Source: Struthidea cinerea (Eukaryota; Chordata; Aves; Passeriformes; Corcoracidae). Taken from it: a stretch of 64,000 nt of DNA. Shown one piece after another: positions 45,001 to 56,451 of this stretch. How positions within the stretch are numbered: position 1 is the stretch's first letter; each line of letters opens with the position of its first letter. The stretch spans positions 142,118 through 206,117 of the forward strand of contig VZTI01000413.1 of the NCBI GenBank assembly GCA_013397865.1. The letters are read 5' to 3'. Position numbers and translations under genes: made by a program. Under the pieces are notes generated by a model. That model saw only the letters and a program-made list of their open reading frames with translations. It made no database searches and was not told where the DNA came from.

Positions 45001-48000
45001 AGAAAATACTAATCCTGTAAGGGTCTTGAAGAAGCCCTTTTAGCCACCTTCCTTCTCTGGGGAAGATTAAGTGCATGTCCTTGGCACTGCTTTGAAAGTG
45101 CCATATATTCCCGGTATCTGTGTTTCACCATATCACTACCATTGGAAGGTGTTTTTCTCTTATATTTGATTTTTTATCTTCTGTGGCAAAGAACCTTCCA
45201 TTCCATGCCCACTGCAAAATGAAACCATTGATTGTGGTCCTCTATGAAAACTGTTTATTTTGGAAGATGTAGAAAACATTTGACCTCTGTTTCTCTTTAA
45301 GTCTCTGTATTCTAGATAGAAGCAACAAAAGTCTTGAAAATCATTTCTCATCAGTCTGTTTTCTAAAGCTCTCAGAAAGAGTGTTACTCTCTTCTGTGAT
45401 CTTCATGATATTTTTACAGATTTGTACTCCAGACAGGTTCTCAACAGTGCTGTGGGGGACAGAAAAATTTCATCCTTTGCCACTTATGAAGCCCCTGTTT
45501 GTACATCACACAATGGGATTGAAGTTTCTTGCAGCAGCATGCTCTTGACTCATAGTCAGTTTCTAACCTGCTGTAACCTCCCGATACTATTTTTTTTCCC
45601 GTAATGTCCTTCCTTTGTTAACAGAGACAGTGAGAGAGGCACCAGCAAGTGGTCTGTTTGCAAGCTGCTCCCTGGTTCTGCCTGGCTGTATACCCTGGTG
45701 CAATCTCCAGTCAGGGTCTTAAAAGACAAAGCTGTAACAAAGTCCCTATACAGGGAATGGAGATTCATGCCACAGGAAACAATAAAACTGCAAAGTAGCA
45801 AACAGAGGGAAATAATTGTGGGGTAATTTTAAAAATATAGGGCTCACTGAGTCTCCTAATCATAGTTTTCATAGAAGAAAACAAGTTTTATTTAGGACAC
45901 ACATGGTCAAAAGTGGCAGCAATAATTTTGGAGGCTGGATTTTGGAGCTGTTAACAACATTTCAATCATCTGTAAATTACTTGAGAAATCGAAGTCATAA
46001 GTACAATGGTAGTAGATACTGGCAGTGTTCTTGGCTTGTTTCTGGCACTATTTTGGGATAGGTGTGGAGAAGAGAGGATATTATGCACAGAGTCAGTGCT
46101 AATACCCCATGGAGCTCTATATCTTTCTCCCTGATGAGCTTGCATGAACCTCAAATTGACTCCAAAAAATTACAACAGCAACTCATCAGTTTAACTCTGT
46201 TTCCTGCCATGACAAGGAACTGAAGAGTCATAACCAAAGGAAGAAATTTTTGAGTTATTTTGAGATGAGAACAAGGCAATGTGGCTTTTTTAATGGGAAA
46301 GGCATCTCCTAGTGAAGGAAACAGACTTTAGTGACAGAGCTGTGGAATCGTTTCTTCTGCAGAGAATTTCAGGCTGCATTTCTATTTAATTGGCATCAAG
46401 CCCACTTTCAGAGTTACAGTTTCCTCTGAGCGTTAATTTGCACTTAAAACTACACTCCACTGACTGAACACTGTCCTACAATTGCTATTTTCTCACCTAC
46501 AACTTTTCCTTTTAGAAAGAAACTCTGCCCTCACCTAAGCTGTTCCTCTTCTTGTCCCTCAGCCTTTTTTCTCTGCTTCATTGCCATGGCTGTGGTTGAA
46601 GGCATAAACCCAGGCAGCAAGTAATCAAACAGTTGGCAAGGAAGGTAGAGAAGTACAAATCTAATGGAGAAACTTACTGGGAACAAACAAAATTGTACGA
46701 AACTAAGCAGTGATAAGTACTCCTTTCTAATATCACCTGACTACTCTGTTGCCGGGGAGCAGTGGGTACTTGGGGAGCATGGAGTGCCAAGGGTGACATG
46801 AGTACCGAGCCGCAGGCTGTGTGTGCATTCAGATTTCTGGTTTAGGTGTCACAGGTTCTTTGTTCTGATCACTTTTACAATTTTTCCAGTTTTTCCTTTT
46901 AGACTGGGAGTGCTTAACTCAGCAGCTGCTTTTCCTCTGCCAACTTTTATATTCCTTATTTCTCTTCTTTTATCTTGGTTGGGGAATGGTAAGTCACACT
47001 GTTGCAAGTATTCTTCATTTTTCTTTTGAGGGTGAGGCTAAGAATAGTTGTTTTTCTGATGTTGGATACTAACTGGGCTTCTCACACATGCTACAAGCTC
47101 TTAACCTACACCATCACATCTTTCACTGTTCGTCGTCCTTCATCCTACCTATTAATTGCTCTTCAGCTGAGCAGCACTTCCTAAGTTATAATGGGGTTAG
47201 TCTGGGGTACCACTAGCTAGAAACCTTTAAATGAAACAACTATCTCTGTTCAACTTAATCTCTGTAAACGTGCAGGGAGAACAACAACCTGCATTGCAAG
47301 GTCTGGGAGGTATTGTTTTTCCAAATCACAGCTGCACAGGAAAACGTTAGACAAAACTTGGCCTCAGCTTGAAGTGAAGTCACAGATCTGCTACCTGCCT
47401 CTCCGAAAACCTGAGTAAATTCCAGCTGTAGTTACTGTCAGATTTTAGGAATGTATTTCGCATTTTCTTTTTCTGCAGGGAGGAAAAAAAGCATACAACT
47501 GCAAATAGAGAATCCCTCACTCCTTAGGTAGAGAGCCTTGAAATATGAGTTCTAATGACTTCCCTCCATGCATGTACTCGAGTTCTCCTTGGGGATCTTG
47601 CTCTGTCAAGGGGGATAATGTTGCTCCCTGTCAGGGATCTTACAAAGTAAAGCCCAGCTGGAAGAAGAGGTGTAGTACCAGAGCTGTTTTGCTGCATAAA
47701 AGGCATTATGGAGAATCTATTGCCATGAGTCTGCCATCAAGTTAAGTCTCTCATAAAAGACAGCTTGCTCTTCTTGCCACTTTTGCTAGAATCCTGTGGC
47801 ATCTGCAGAGAGGTAGGCAGAAAAGCTTCCCCACACCAAATTGACCATGCTCCTCGTGTGTGACACATGTCACTGGTCTCTGTCCCGAGCAGTCAGAGAT
47901 GGAGCTTTTACATGAGTTGAGTTTGCAAACACTTTTGGGGGAACTAAAATTTGAAGTACAAGTTCAGGTTCTTTTATTTATTTATTTTTATTTCAAAGAA

Positions 48001-49689
48001 ATACATACAGTTGTCTTTATGTTTATCAACAAGGAGTATGCTAACGTATGAAAGGAAAGATGAGCAGGGGGAGTGGAGAAAATGAAAATTATCCTATTTG
48101 CTGTTTTTATCCTATTTTCTACAACAGATGCCACTCCTTTATCCCCTCCTTGCTGCAGCTGTGTGTCCATTACAGTGTCAACAGTAACTATGCCATAGTG
48201 TTACTGGCAAATGTAAAGCTCAATACCTGTAAACATGGATTAAAACATTGTTGCACAAAACCAGATGATTTTTTGCACAGCTACTTGAAATGAATGCGCA
48301 TTTTCTCAAACCATGTGCTAGCAAAATAAACACACATGTTAAGAGCCATTTTCGTTTAGTTTGTTTTTATGCCTGCATGTTTCACATTCCATTAGCAGTC
48401 AGTACATTGTATGGAATCTGTCAACACAAAAGCTCCTCTTTTTCCCCATGTGCAATGAAAAGCTAACATGGATACATTACAGAGAAGATGTAAATAAATA
48501 GTTTCTTTTAAAAGTTGTTGACTCTAGAAACAATGTTTCTGATTCAGAAAATATTTTAGTGAAACGTTTACTGAAGGTAAAAATGAAAAACAGAGCAGAG
48601 AGCTTTATGAAATGGATATCTAAGAACTAGAAAGAAACTAACTCACTGAAACAATCCCCTCAAAACTGGAAGAATTAGTCTGGCTATAGCTTAAGCTGGA
48701 CATAACAAAGTGGTTCTTAACCCATATGGTTTAATAAACTGAAACAACAAGATTTTAAGGTAGAATATTACCTATTTCCTAATATAAAATTATTGAAATA
48801 TGTATAAATCTCTTACTGAATTGTTCAGTGCACATTTTTTTAATACATATTTTTTATGATCTAACTTTTTGTCATGTTTCAGCCTTTCAGGAATCCTTAT
48901 GATTTCCTTAAAAAGTAATAGTATTTTTTTAAGCAAGTGAATAGATTAAGAAAATATACTGTTGTTCATCAATTCAAACAGAAATTTATATGGATTTTAT
49001 GTCTCTAAATAATGTTTCACTTCCACTTTTACCTGTTTTGTCATGTCATGCTTTTAAATAGGAATGGCACTCTTGACTGACAAACCTGATGGTTTTTCTA
49101 TTACATTTTACTTCTCAGTGAGTTCATAAACTTCAGCACATATGTAGTATTCTAATTTTGGAAGGGTTGTAAGAAGTAGTCAGTTTTTGAGAGAAATAAA
49201 AGCCACCAAAAATATGTCTGCTTCTTCCCAAAATGTATTATTTTTAAATAACTTAAAAGTTTCAAGGTGGAAATTCCCACCATTCTATAGGAACTCCTCT
49301 TAACAGAAAACCATTTTAATATTTTGTCAATCACAAGACATGAAAAGAACCATGGTGCAGGCTACCCTACCTGGCTGCTTCAAACTGACCAAATTTCGGA
49401 TCTTCAGTAGTATTGAAACTTGGAATTCCAGAAAAAAAAGTCAAAATTATTGCTTTAGAGTCCACAATTTATCTGTTGATTTATCTTTTGATTGCTTTGC
49501 TGTATTGTATACATGAAGGAAATTGGCGAGAAGCCATTTGTTATCCTTCTCCATTTACATGTGGGCATAAATGTGTATCCCAAAGTCATCATTAGCAGCA
49601 GAGTCATAATGTTGTCACGGATGATGCATGTCCAAATTCAAGCTAGCTGACTGCAATACACACTTCACACTTACAAGTATTTCTTGCAG
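33094..49689. other. Intergenic stretch, no gene seen
   Basis: About 16.6 kb of mostly unique AT-rich DNA without recognisable exons or RNA genes. A purine-rich patch occurs near 42.8-43.1 kb and a G-rich patch near 34.55 kb. A stretch near 35.6-35.9 kb (CCGGTGCCCCGAAGACGCCC, then a TTTATTGG run) is compositionally odd and may be an unrecognised old repeat. Confidence 0.55.
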
Positions 49690-49960
49690 TTTTATTGGTG
49701 TCTTGAACATCATGGAATATTCCCATGTTGATCATGCAGTAACAAGCAGTTCATCATAAACATTTTTGTAGATCCATCGTTTGCATCATCAGTGGCCATA
49801 GAAAAAGTTTTGTCATTTTCTACATTGGCTTTAAAATCTTTCTCAATTGAATGGCAAGTTAATATTTTGTGAAGAATGCCTGAAGTTGTTGTCTTATGAA
49901 AATACAACATTTTATGGAAAACTTGGAATAATACTATTCATTTTGTTGTCAAAATAGAGG
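49690..49960 (-). mobile_element. Probable fossil of a hAT-type transposase
   Basis: A minus-strand frame from the ATG at 49910 runs 66 codons to a stop at 49712. Residues 10-50 read TSGILHKILTCHSIEKDF, then ENDKTFSMATDDANDGSTKM. This resembles the block TKTxxIIxxxLxPxFxEKxL..FSIATDASNxGNxKLFPL of hAT-family transposase-derived proteins (KIAA1586/ZNF862-like). The frame is broken by a stop 10 codons upstream of the ATG and another after residue 66, so it is inactive. The call is from motif memory only, not an alignment. Confidence 0.38.
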
Positions 49961-50032
49961 GACCTGCTTAAAAAAAAGATATGCAATATGTGGTAGAGAG
50001 ATGTGGTGGCTGTGTTCTTTTCTTTGGCTAAA

Positions 50033-50400
50033 TGTGATGCCTTTTCCTGGTCTTAAAATCAAGAGTCAAACATGGTTAGAAGGGAAAAATGGATTTTACC
50101 TTGGTATTTATTTTAAGGATCCTTAGGTGCACTACGTCGAGGTCAAATGCACCTCCATGCACACCACAATGCACACCCCACAAAAGATCTGGTATATCAT
50201 TATAGGTCTTACTCATTAGCATATCTATCAAAGATTCCCCAATGAGAGGCTCGAGTGAGCCCCCCTCCCCAAGGAACCTTCCCCTGGATGGTTCTATCTT
50301 AGTTTACAAAACGTGTTCTGGAGAGAACCTCAGTGTCTGGGGCATTCTGATCCCCAGCTACGAAGCTTCTAAAATGTTTAGTCTCCTAGCTTGACAAACA
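50033..50400 (-). mobile_element. Candidate endogenous-retrovirus-type LTR (solo)
   Basis: GC-richer than its surroundings. On the minus strand it has a TATA-like GATATACC at about 50198-50191, then AATAAA at 50112-50107 about 85 bp downstream, then about 75 bp to a TG/CA-type end at 50033. The opposite end may be the CA at 50400. No matching flanking duplication was seen and no retroviral coding sequence adjoins it. Family unknown. Confidence 0.42.
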
Positions 50401-50441
50401 AGTCCAAGAATGAAGGCAAAAAGCACTAAGAATACAGAAGT

Positions 50442-50469
50442 TATAAAAAGGTATAAAAGGGGTATAAAA
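50442..50469 (+). promoter_or_regulatory. Three clustered TATAAAA motifs
   Basis: TATAAAA occurs at 50442, 50452 and 50463, separated by AGG-type spacers. It directly follows the LTR-like segment ending near 50400. Each copy matches the TATA-box consensus, but no downstream gene is seen, so function is unknown and a tandem low-complexity origin is likely. Confidence 0.3.
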
Positions 50470-51810
50470 GAAAAGGCAAGAAATCATCATGGCATCAAAT
50501 GTTTCAAAAGTTTTCTTTTGTCTCATGTTAGGAATTTATTAGGATCATTTACATGCCTACAAGCAATTAAGAAAATGTGTCTCTGTAAAGTACAGTAAGT
50601 CTTATGAGATCTATTGCTTTCTCTACTGAACCATGCAAAATCACTTCTGTACTAATCCCAGGAATGCTTGTTCCTCTGATTCAGCTTAAGGACTATATCT
50701 TGATTAACTGATAAAATGCTGTATCACAATCTCTACTGTGTCATCATCCACATGACAAAGCAGTGTCATCAACTACTTCTAAATCAATGTGCAGTCAATG
50801 TGCAGATTCCTGCTTGGATATAATCAGTCACTCCAGTCCACTGTATGTTGGGATAATAAACACCTTTTGTGATACAGACAGTAGTTAACTCTGCTTTTGA
50901 TGAATATTGTGCGTAAAGACCTCTTCAGATATGAAAAGTTGCATGTGTGCTATAAATTCAGCTGCAGTTCTTTGCTTTTTGCACTGCTATGGCAGGTGGA
51001 ATAATTTTTTTAAGCAATTCGTAAGTGCTGCATCCTTTGGTTTGGAGTGTGCTCTGTAGATGTAAACTGATGTTTGAGATCTTGCCCACAGGCCCTCCCC
51101 TCAGACACCTGTGAGGTTTGGAGGAATGAGAACCATCTTCAGGAACAGACAGTTCCACTCCAGTTGTATGAAGTCCCCATGGAGTAATAATTCCCTCAGC
51201 TCTTTCTAACTTTTTAATGGGTTTCTTGATTTGACAGCAAAATTGTGAGGCAATTTTAAAATTTTTCTTCTTCTTGTCATCTTCCACATCAGTTTTCTCT
51301 AAAGTGCTTTGCCTGGAGGTTGAATGTGAAGGGAGCCCATCACTTGTCCTGGCTCCAGCTTCCTCATCAGCCGAGGACAGGCTGACACTCAGTGTACCGA
51401 GCTCAATGAGGCTGGAGTCCTTCCGCCCTCATAAGCTGAAGAAATTGGATAAAAATACCCAGTTTCTGGTCAGACATCTACTGAGGACCTGTCACTTCTA
51501 CAAGTAAAAGGGCTTATTCCCAGGTTCAAAGCTCTGCTGGGCACACACTGTGTACTAAACCTTTGCAGTAAAATATCTGAAATCCATGTAGGGCAGCTGT
51601 CGCTCTTCACTAGTCTTTTTAGGAGTTTCTCACTTTTGTGCAATCTGCCTGAGCTGTAAGTGAAGGGATGTTTTGCATAAAAAAGCCATAAAACGTTCTA
51701 AACATTCTCAAATATGAAGCCTTATCTGTGATTTCTTGATTTCGAGTGTGCATTTCAGAGCCGTATAGAGCAACACAGATTTCTTTTTTGGAGGTCCTGT
51801 GGTTGTGTTC

Positions 51811-51950
51811 ACAGAATCACAGAATGGGTCAGGTGGGAAGGGACCACAGTGGGTCCTGTGGTCCAACCTCCCTGCTTACCCTAGAGGTCATTACACACGA
51901 TTGCATACAAACTGTTCTTGAATATCTCCAGTGAGGGGGATTCCACAACC
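51811..51950 (-). mobile_element. CR1 LINE 3' fragment, about 140 bp
   Basis: Begins ACAGAATCACAGAATGG (reverse of the CR1 tail) and continues with AGGGACCACAG, GTCCAACCTCCCTGC, AGAGGTCAT, TCTTGAATATCTCCAG and GGGATTCCACAACC, in CR1 order. It is an older, shorter copy than the one at 31.7 kb and of a different subfamily. Sharp 5' truncation near 51950. Confidence 0.85.
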
Positions 51951-53176
51951 TTTTTTAAAATTTTCATTTAAAAGCTACATTTTATGATGCTGAATTCTGT
52001 TCTGAAACCACTATTTTCAATAATTTCACTACTAATTCACTAATTTCAATAAATTCAATAGTTATATGACTCCCTGTTGTTATGGCCAGGTTTCATTGAT
52101 GATCAATGCAATCTTCCTTTCCCGGATACAAGAAAGGAAAAGGTTAAAAAAATCTCTTAAAATAAGGTCTCAGTACCTATCTTACAATTGCCTGTAAAAA
52201 TCTTCCATCTGCCTTTACATTTTTAACAGTTGTAGCAGGTTGCAGTGGTACTCAGTTGTAGATGAATTCTGATTTTTGTATGCTCTGAAGCTAAATTTTA
52301 CAGCTCAGATTAATTGTTCATTAGAACTTAGCAGTGTCTGATCCCCTGCAACATCACTGTCAAAATGCCTGGTACTTGGGAGAAAATATTTGAGGAGCTA
52401 AATTAAAAGCTTTAAACTTAAATTAAAGCTTTAACTTGTGTATGTGCTGATTAACTGAAAGCTTTATTGCCGGCCAAATTTTGTGTATTATAAGCAGTGA
52501 ACCTGGTGAAGGTGCTTAAAAAAGACATAGAAACAAAGGCATGGAATTATAAGGCAGAAATGTGAATTTTAAGATATTTTTTTAAAGAAACTATTTTTGT
52601 CAGGCAAAAATTTCCATCAGTAAAATCTCAAAGAGGGGAGTAATCTCACAATAAAAATTCTGTTAGCTCATCACTTAAGATAGCTGCAACATTTTTAAAT
52701 ATGTTAGTAGTGAGAAAAACGTAATAATAAATTTTTTATGGTGCTAGGGGCATTGATTAAATGACACAATAGTTTTTTCTGTCTGTAAGAAAGTTTATAG
52801 ACAAAATTAAATTAAACAAAATAACTCTGTGACTCATCACAAAGAGGAATTTAGGGAAAAAATGGTCAGAAATTATAAAATAAAATTCATCAAATGCATA
52901 ACAGTTCACCAATATTTCTTGTATGTTGTAGTGGGGAGAAAAAGGTCTGATCAGCATTGCATTACAAAGCCACAATAAATGAAGGAAAAATCATATCATG
53001 GCTGCATATGCTATCACTATTCTTTCCCCTCTGCAAGGAATATCATTACACTATGTGGGATGAATTGGATCACAACAAGGGAAAAAATAGCACAGAGGAA
53101 TAAAAGTAGACTATATTATGATGGATGTGGAGAATTAATTAGAGAACCAAGATTATTCAGGTGGTTATAAATTTAA

Positions 53177-53192
53177 TTTTTTTTTTTTTTTT
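53177..53192. repeat. Poly(T) tract, 16 bp
   Basis: Sixteen T residues. It could be the A-tail of a minus-strand retroposed sequence, but the DNA to the right (53195-53560) is not recognisably a processed gene copy. Confidence 0.8.
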
Positions 53193-55633
53193 AAGAAAAA
53201 GCTTGAAAGAAATCTTTGTAGCCTTAACCTTGACCTCCTCAGGAGCAGGTTGTCATGTGGGATTTAGCCTTGCTAGCACAGTGGTCCAGTGCTCCAGCTG
53301 CTGTGCCAGCTGTTGGCCAGAGGAGACTGTCATCCCAGACACCAGGGTGGTGCTCGATGCCGTATCTTTAGAGGCTGGTTAAATGTGCCTGGCCCTGCTG
53401 GAGGGACTGAACAGATTTTGCTTTATATGAAGGGACTACGTGTAGGTGTAAGGAGAGGTTTGGCCAGAGCAGCCAGACCTGGCACAGGCTCCCGTGGTCT
53501 GGTGTCTCCCAGAACCCACTGGTGCTGCTTGGCAGTGCAACAAACCAATGCGCAAATCCTCTCCCCTCCCTCTTTTTTAACTTGTTTTGTCACTTTGCCA
53601 GAAATAATTTTTCTTGAGGTTTTCAAGCTTTAATGGGGAGCTTATGGTTTTTAACAGTTTATAACTCAAACAAAGTTAAATGGAGTTTGATGGGAGAAAT
53701 TATTTCTTTAGCCTGGAGGCTTTCTGTCTGCTGAATTTTGACAGCTTCCTGCAAACTGCAGAGATAAATTAGAGCAGCTTTAAAAAGCAAAAACAACCTA
53801 ACTGGAATAGGATGTGTCATCCTGTCTTGTGGGGGCTACCAACCTTCTTGCAGAGGGGTCTGTGGTCATTTTAAGGGCCCCCTGTGGTCAGTTGGCATTA
53901 CCCTGCAACCTTGGGTATGGAATATGAAAGTAAAAACAGCACTTCCCAGTGACAGGAAAGCATCTGACTGTCTCATACATGGCATATTACTGTTGACTGA
54001 TACATTTGTAATTTCATAATACTCTATATTAAATAATTTTTCTTTATCCACTGTTTCTCTCGGCTGTTTAACAATTCATCTTGCATGGTATTGCTTTCAT
54101 GTAATTATAATATATCTGATAGTGCTTACTTGAAGGTTTAATAATTTCTCATTTTGTTTGCTTAGAGTATATTAATGACACTAGATTTCCAGCAATGAAG
54201 AGGCTTTTCTTAGGGAGCCTTCATTTACCTTTGAATGTCCTTTTCTGATCAAGTGTGTATGAAAGGATTTTCGGTATTAGGAGTGTGCTATAATATCTCC
54301 CATCTCACAGGATTCCATAGATATATTCAGTAGCTTTCTTTCTGGGATATTGCAGCTTATTAAATCAGCACCATTATGCCCATTCCACATGGTTATTTAG
54401 TCTTGTTGCTCCTTTATTTTAGGGTAAAAATTATTGACAGGATGACCTATAAGCTGAGCCTCCCTCCTAGAGAACTTCCAGGCACTGCCAGGAGTCTCTC
54501 TATTAAATTATCAGCTGCTAATTATCTACATCCAGTTTTAAGGTCCGCAGTGCCGTACGATGTTAGCAGGATCCCTCTAAGCTCTTGTTAGGAATAAGCT
54601 AACTGGGAATATGCCTGAGTCTTCCTCAGCTACGTGAGCTGACAGCATTCCTTGGAGATGTGAGCTGCTTGCTCACATGGTGGCTCAGGAAAACTATGTT
54701 CAGTGCTAATGTGAAGATCAGTATCCATTTTCCTGTGGTTTGCAGTGTTACAAAGTGTACCTCTTTTATCTAGCTAATAACTTGAACACTCTACTCTTCT
54801 GACCTGCTAAAAACCAGTGAAATCTGATGTCTCATTTTGTCTTTTGATCAATATTAAAGTTTTAAGTACATTGATCTGCTTTTGGCTAAAATGAAACCCT
54901 CTTGACACTAGTTTACCACCCCTCTGTTATTTATGGTGTTGCTTTCAGAGTCATTATGGTCCTTAACTGTAGACAAACACTCAATAAAATTACTTTGTTT
55001 CATAGTGCAGAAACACCATGAACTTCAGTTGTTAATTTCTGCCCTGCAGTCTCAAAAATATTATATGTGCCAAAAGTGAGATGATAACTAAGGATTTGGG
55101 AATAACTATCCCTGTGTGCTAGATTTTGTACAATACAGAAGACTGAATGTTTTTGGAGATACTGTTCATAACAGGATTGAAATTGTCAGGCACCATCTGC
55201 TGTGATATTGAATGACCATGATTCAGACAAATATCATTTAGAGATTTAGCAACATTTAGAAAATAGTGTAGAAGATTTGCTTTCTTTTTTTTTTCTGCTT
55301 TCCTTTCCCAGTGGCCACCTTTCATACTAAATTTTAAGTGGATTTATATTTAAATTTCTGTTTGTGCAAAAAAGGAAGGCAATGTAATATTGATCTTTCA
55401 GTTTCATGATAATAATATCGTGGTATTCACTATAAAATTTCATTCTGAAATAAATAACGTCTAAGTATTTATTCCAAGCATATAGTGTTGCAAAAATAAA
55501 TTGAATCATGTATAATTATAAATATGGGGTTCAGACATTTATTAAAATGTCTCCTATTTTTGTGAACTGCAGAAACTTTTTTGATGAACTTGATTTTTAA
55601 GGCAGTTCTGCAACTTACCACCTATGTGATCCC

Positions 55634-55695
55634 CTCTACTCAGCACTGGTGAGACACATCTGGAGGGCTGGGTGCGGTCCCCTGCTCCCCAGTGC
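55634..55695 (+). mobile_element. Short CR1-like fragment
   Basis: TCTACTCAGCACTGGTGAGA and the following bases translate approximately to LYSALVRHIWRAGCG, resembling the CR1 C-terminal stretch LYSALVRPHLEYCVQ. It is only about 60 bp and sits 230 bp from the LTR-like segment at 55.93 kb. Could be a chance resemblance. Confidence 0.4.
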
Positions 55696-55927
55696 AAGAC
55701 GGGCTCGTCTGTCAAACTCAGCCCCACTGAGCAGTCTGTGTGCGTAGCTGGGGCTTTGCACCCCATACATCGGCACGCGGTTACAGAGGCGCCAAAATGC
55801 ACACACCACTTGATAGCTGAGGGTTTGCAGCTGATCCTATCTGAAACCTGTGCAAAATTTCTTTAAGGAATCCCAGAGGATTTCTCATACATCAACCTGC
55901 ATACCCTGCTCAAGGGCCAGATATATT

Positions 55928-56451
55928 TGTTAGCCAATACCGTATTATCCCGGTTCCGTGGGGTCCCGCAAGCCCACAGAACCTGAGGCATATTCGGTAT
56001 TACAGTCAGGTGGCAAAGAGGCAGGAAGGAGATCCGCTTATCATCCTGCTGGATGGTTTATTCCATGCTCACAGCCGAACTCCAAAGCAAATCTGAAACC
56101 CGATACCGAGGGTCCCACTTTATCCGGGGCCAGGGGGAAAGGTGGGATTAGGGAATGGGGCCCAATGGGAGAATGCCAGGGGAGTGACGAGGCTGACAGC
56201 CAGCCGGGAGATTCAAACCGGGACAGACCATACCAAGGAACAAAGCATCCCAGGGGAATGCTTCGGGCCGCCCCTACACGAAGGCATCACCGATCCCCAC
56301 AACTGTCCCAGAGACAGCAGGTGAGTCTGACCTCCGAACAAGTACCACTGGTCCAGGCCTTTGTCTCTGCTGACTCCACGAGCAGGTGTCCTATCTGTAC
56401 CTTTAGAATCTCACTCATCTGTGACTTGGCTTCTCCACCTTGAGAGCAACA
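55928..56451 (-). mobile_element. Candidate endogenous-retrovirus-type LTR, GC-rich
   Basis: Markedly GC-richer than the flanks. On the minus strand it has GGATAAAG (56125-56118) as a TATA-like box, AATAAA (56062-56057) about 60 bp further on, then about 130 bp to the end TTGGCTAACA at 55928. In the plus direction the left end reads TGTTAGCCAATA and the right end may be CAACA at 56447-56451, giving weak inverted termini. A shorter right end at 56319 is also possible. No flanking duplication was seen. A 161-codon plus-strand frame here is an artefact of composition. Confidence 0.5.

Larger units (their letters stand above)
50470..55633. other. Intergenic stretch, no gene seen
   Basis: Contains the CR1 copy at 51.8 kb and the poly(T) tract. 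The GC-richer part at 53.22-53.56 kb has frames of 67-114 codons on both strands with no resemblance to a known protein. Confidence 0.55.

Noticed and set aside
53215..53560. GC-richer segment after the poly(T) tract, considered as a processed pseudogene
   Set aside because: The frames encode nothing recognisable, and no target-site duplication was found.
56205..56225. Minus-strand CCGGTTTGAATCTCC, resembling a tRNA B box
   Set aside because: No matching A box or cloverleaf was found, and it lies within the LTR-like segment.
55958..56443. 161-codon plus-strand frame
   Set aside because: It lies in the LTR-like segment and is antisense to its signals, so it is not a gene.
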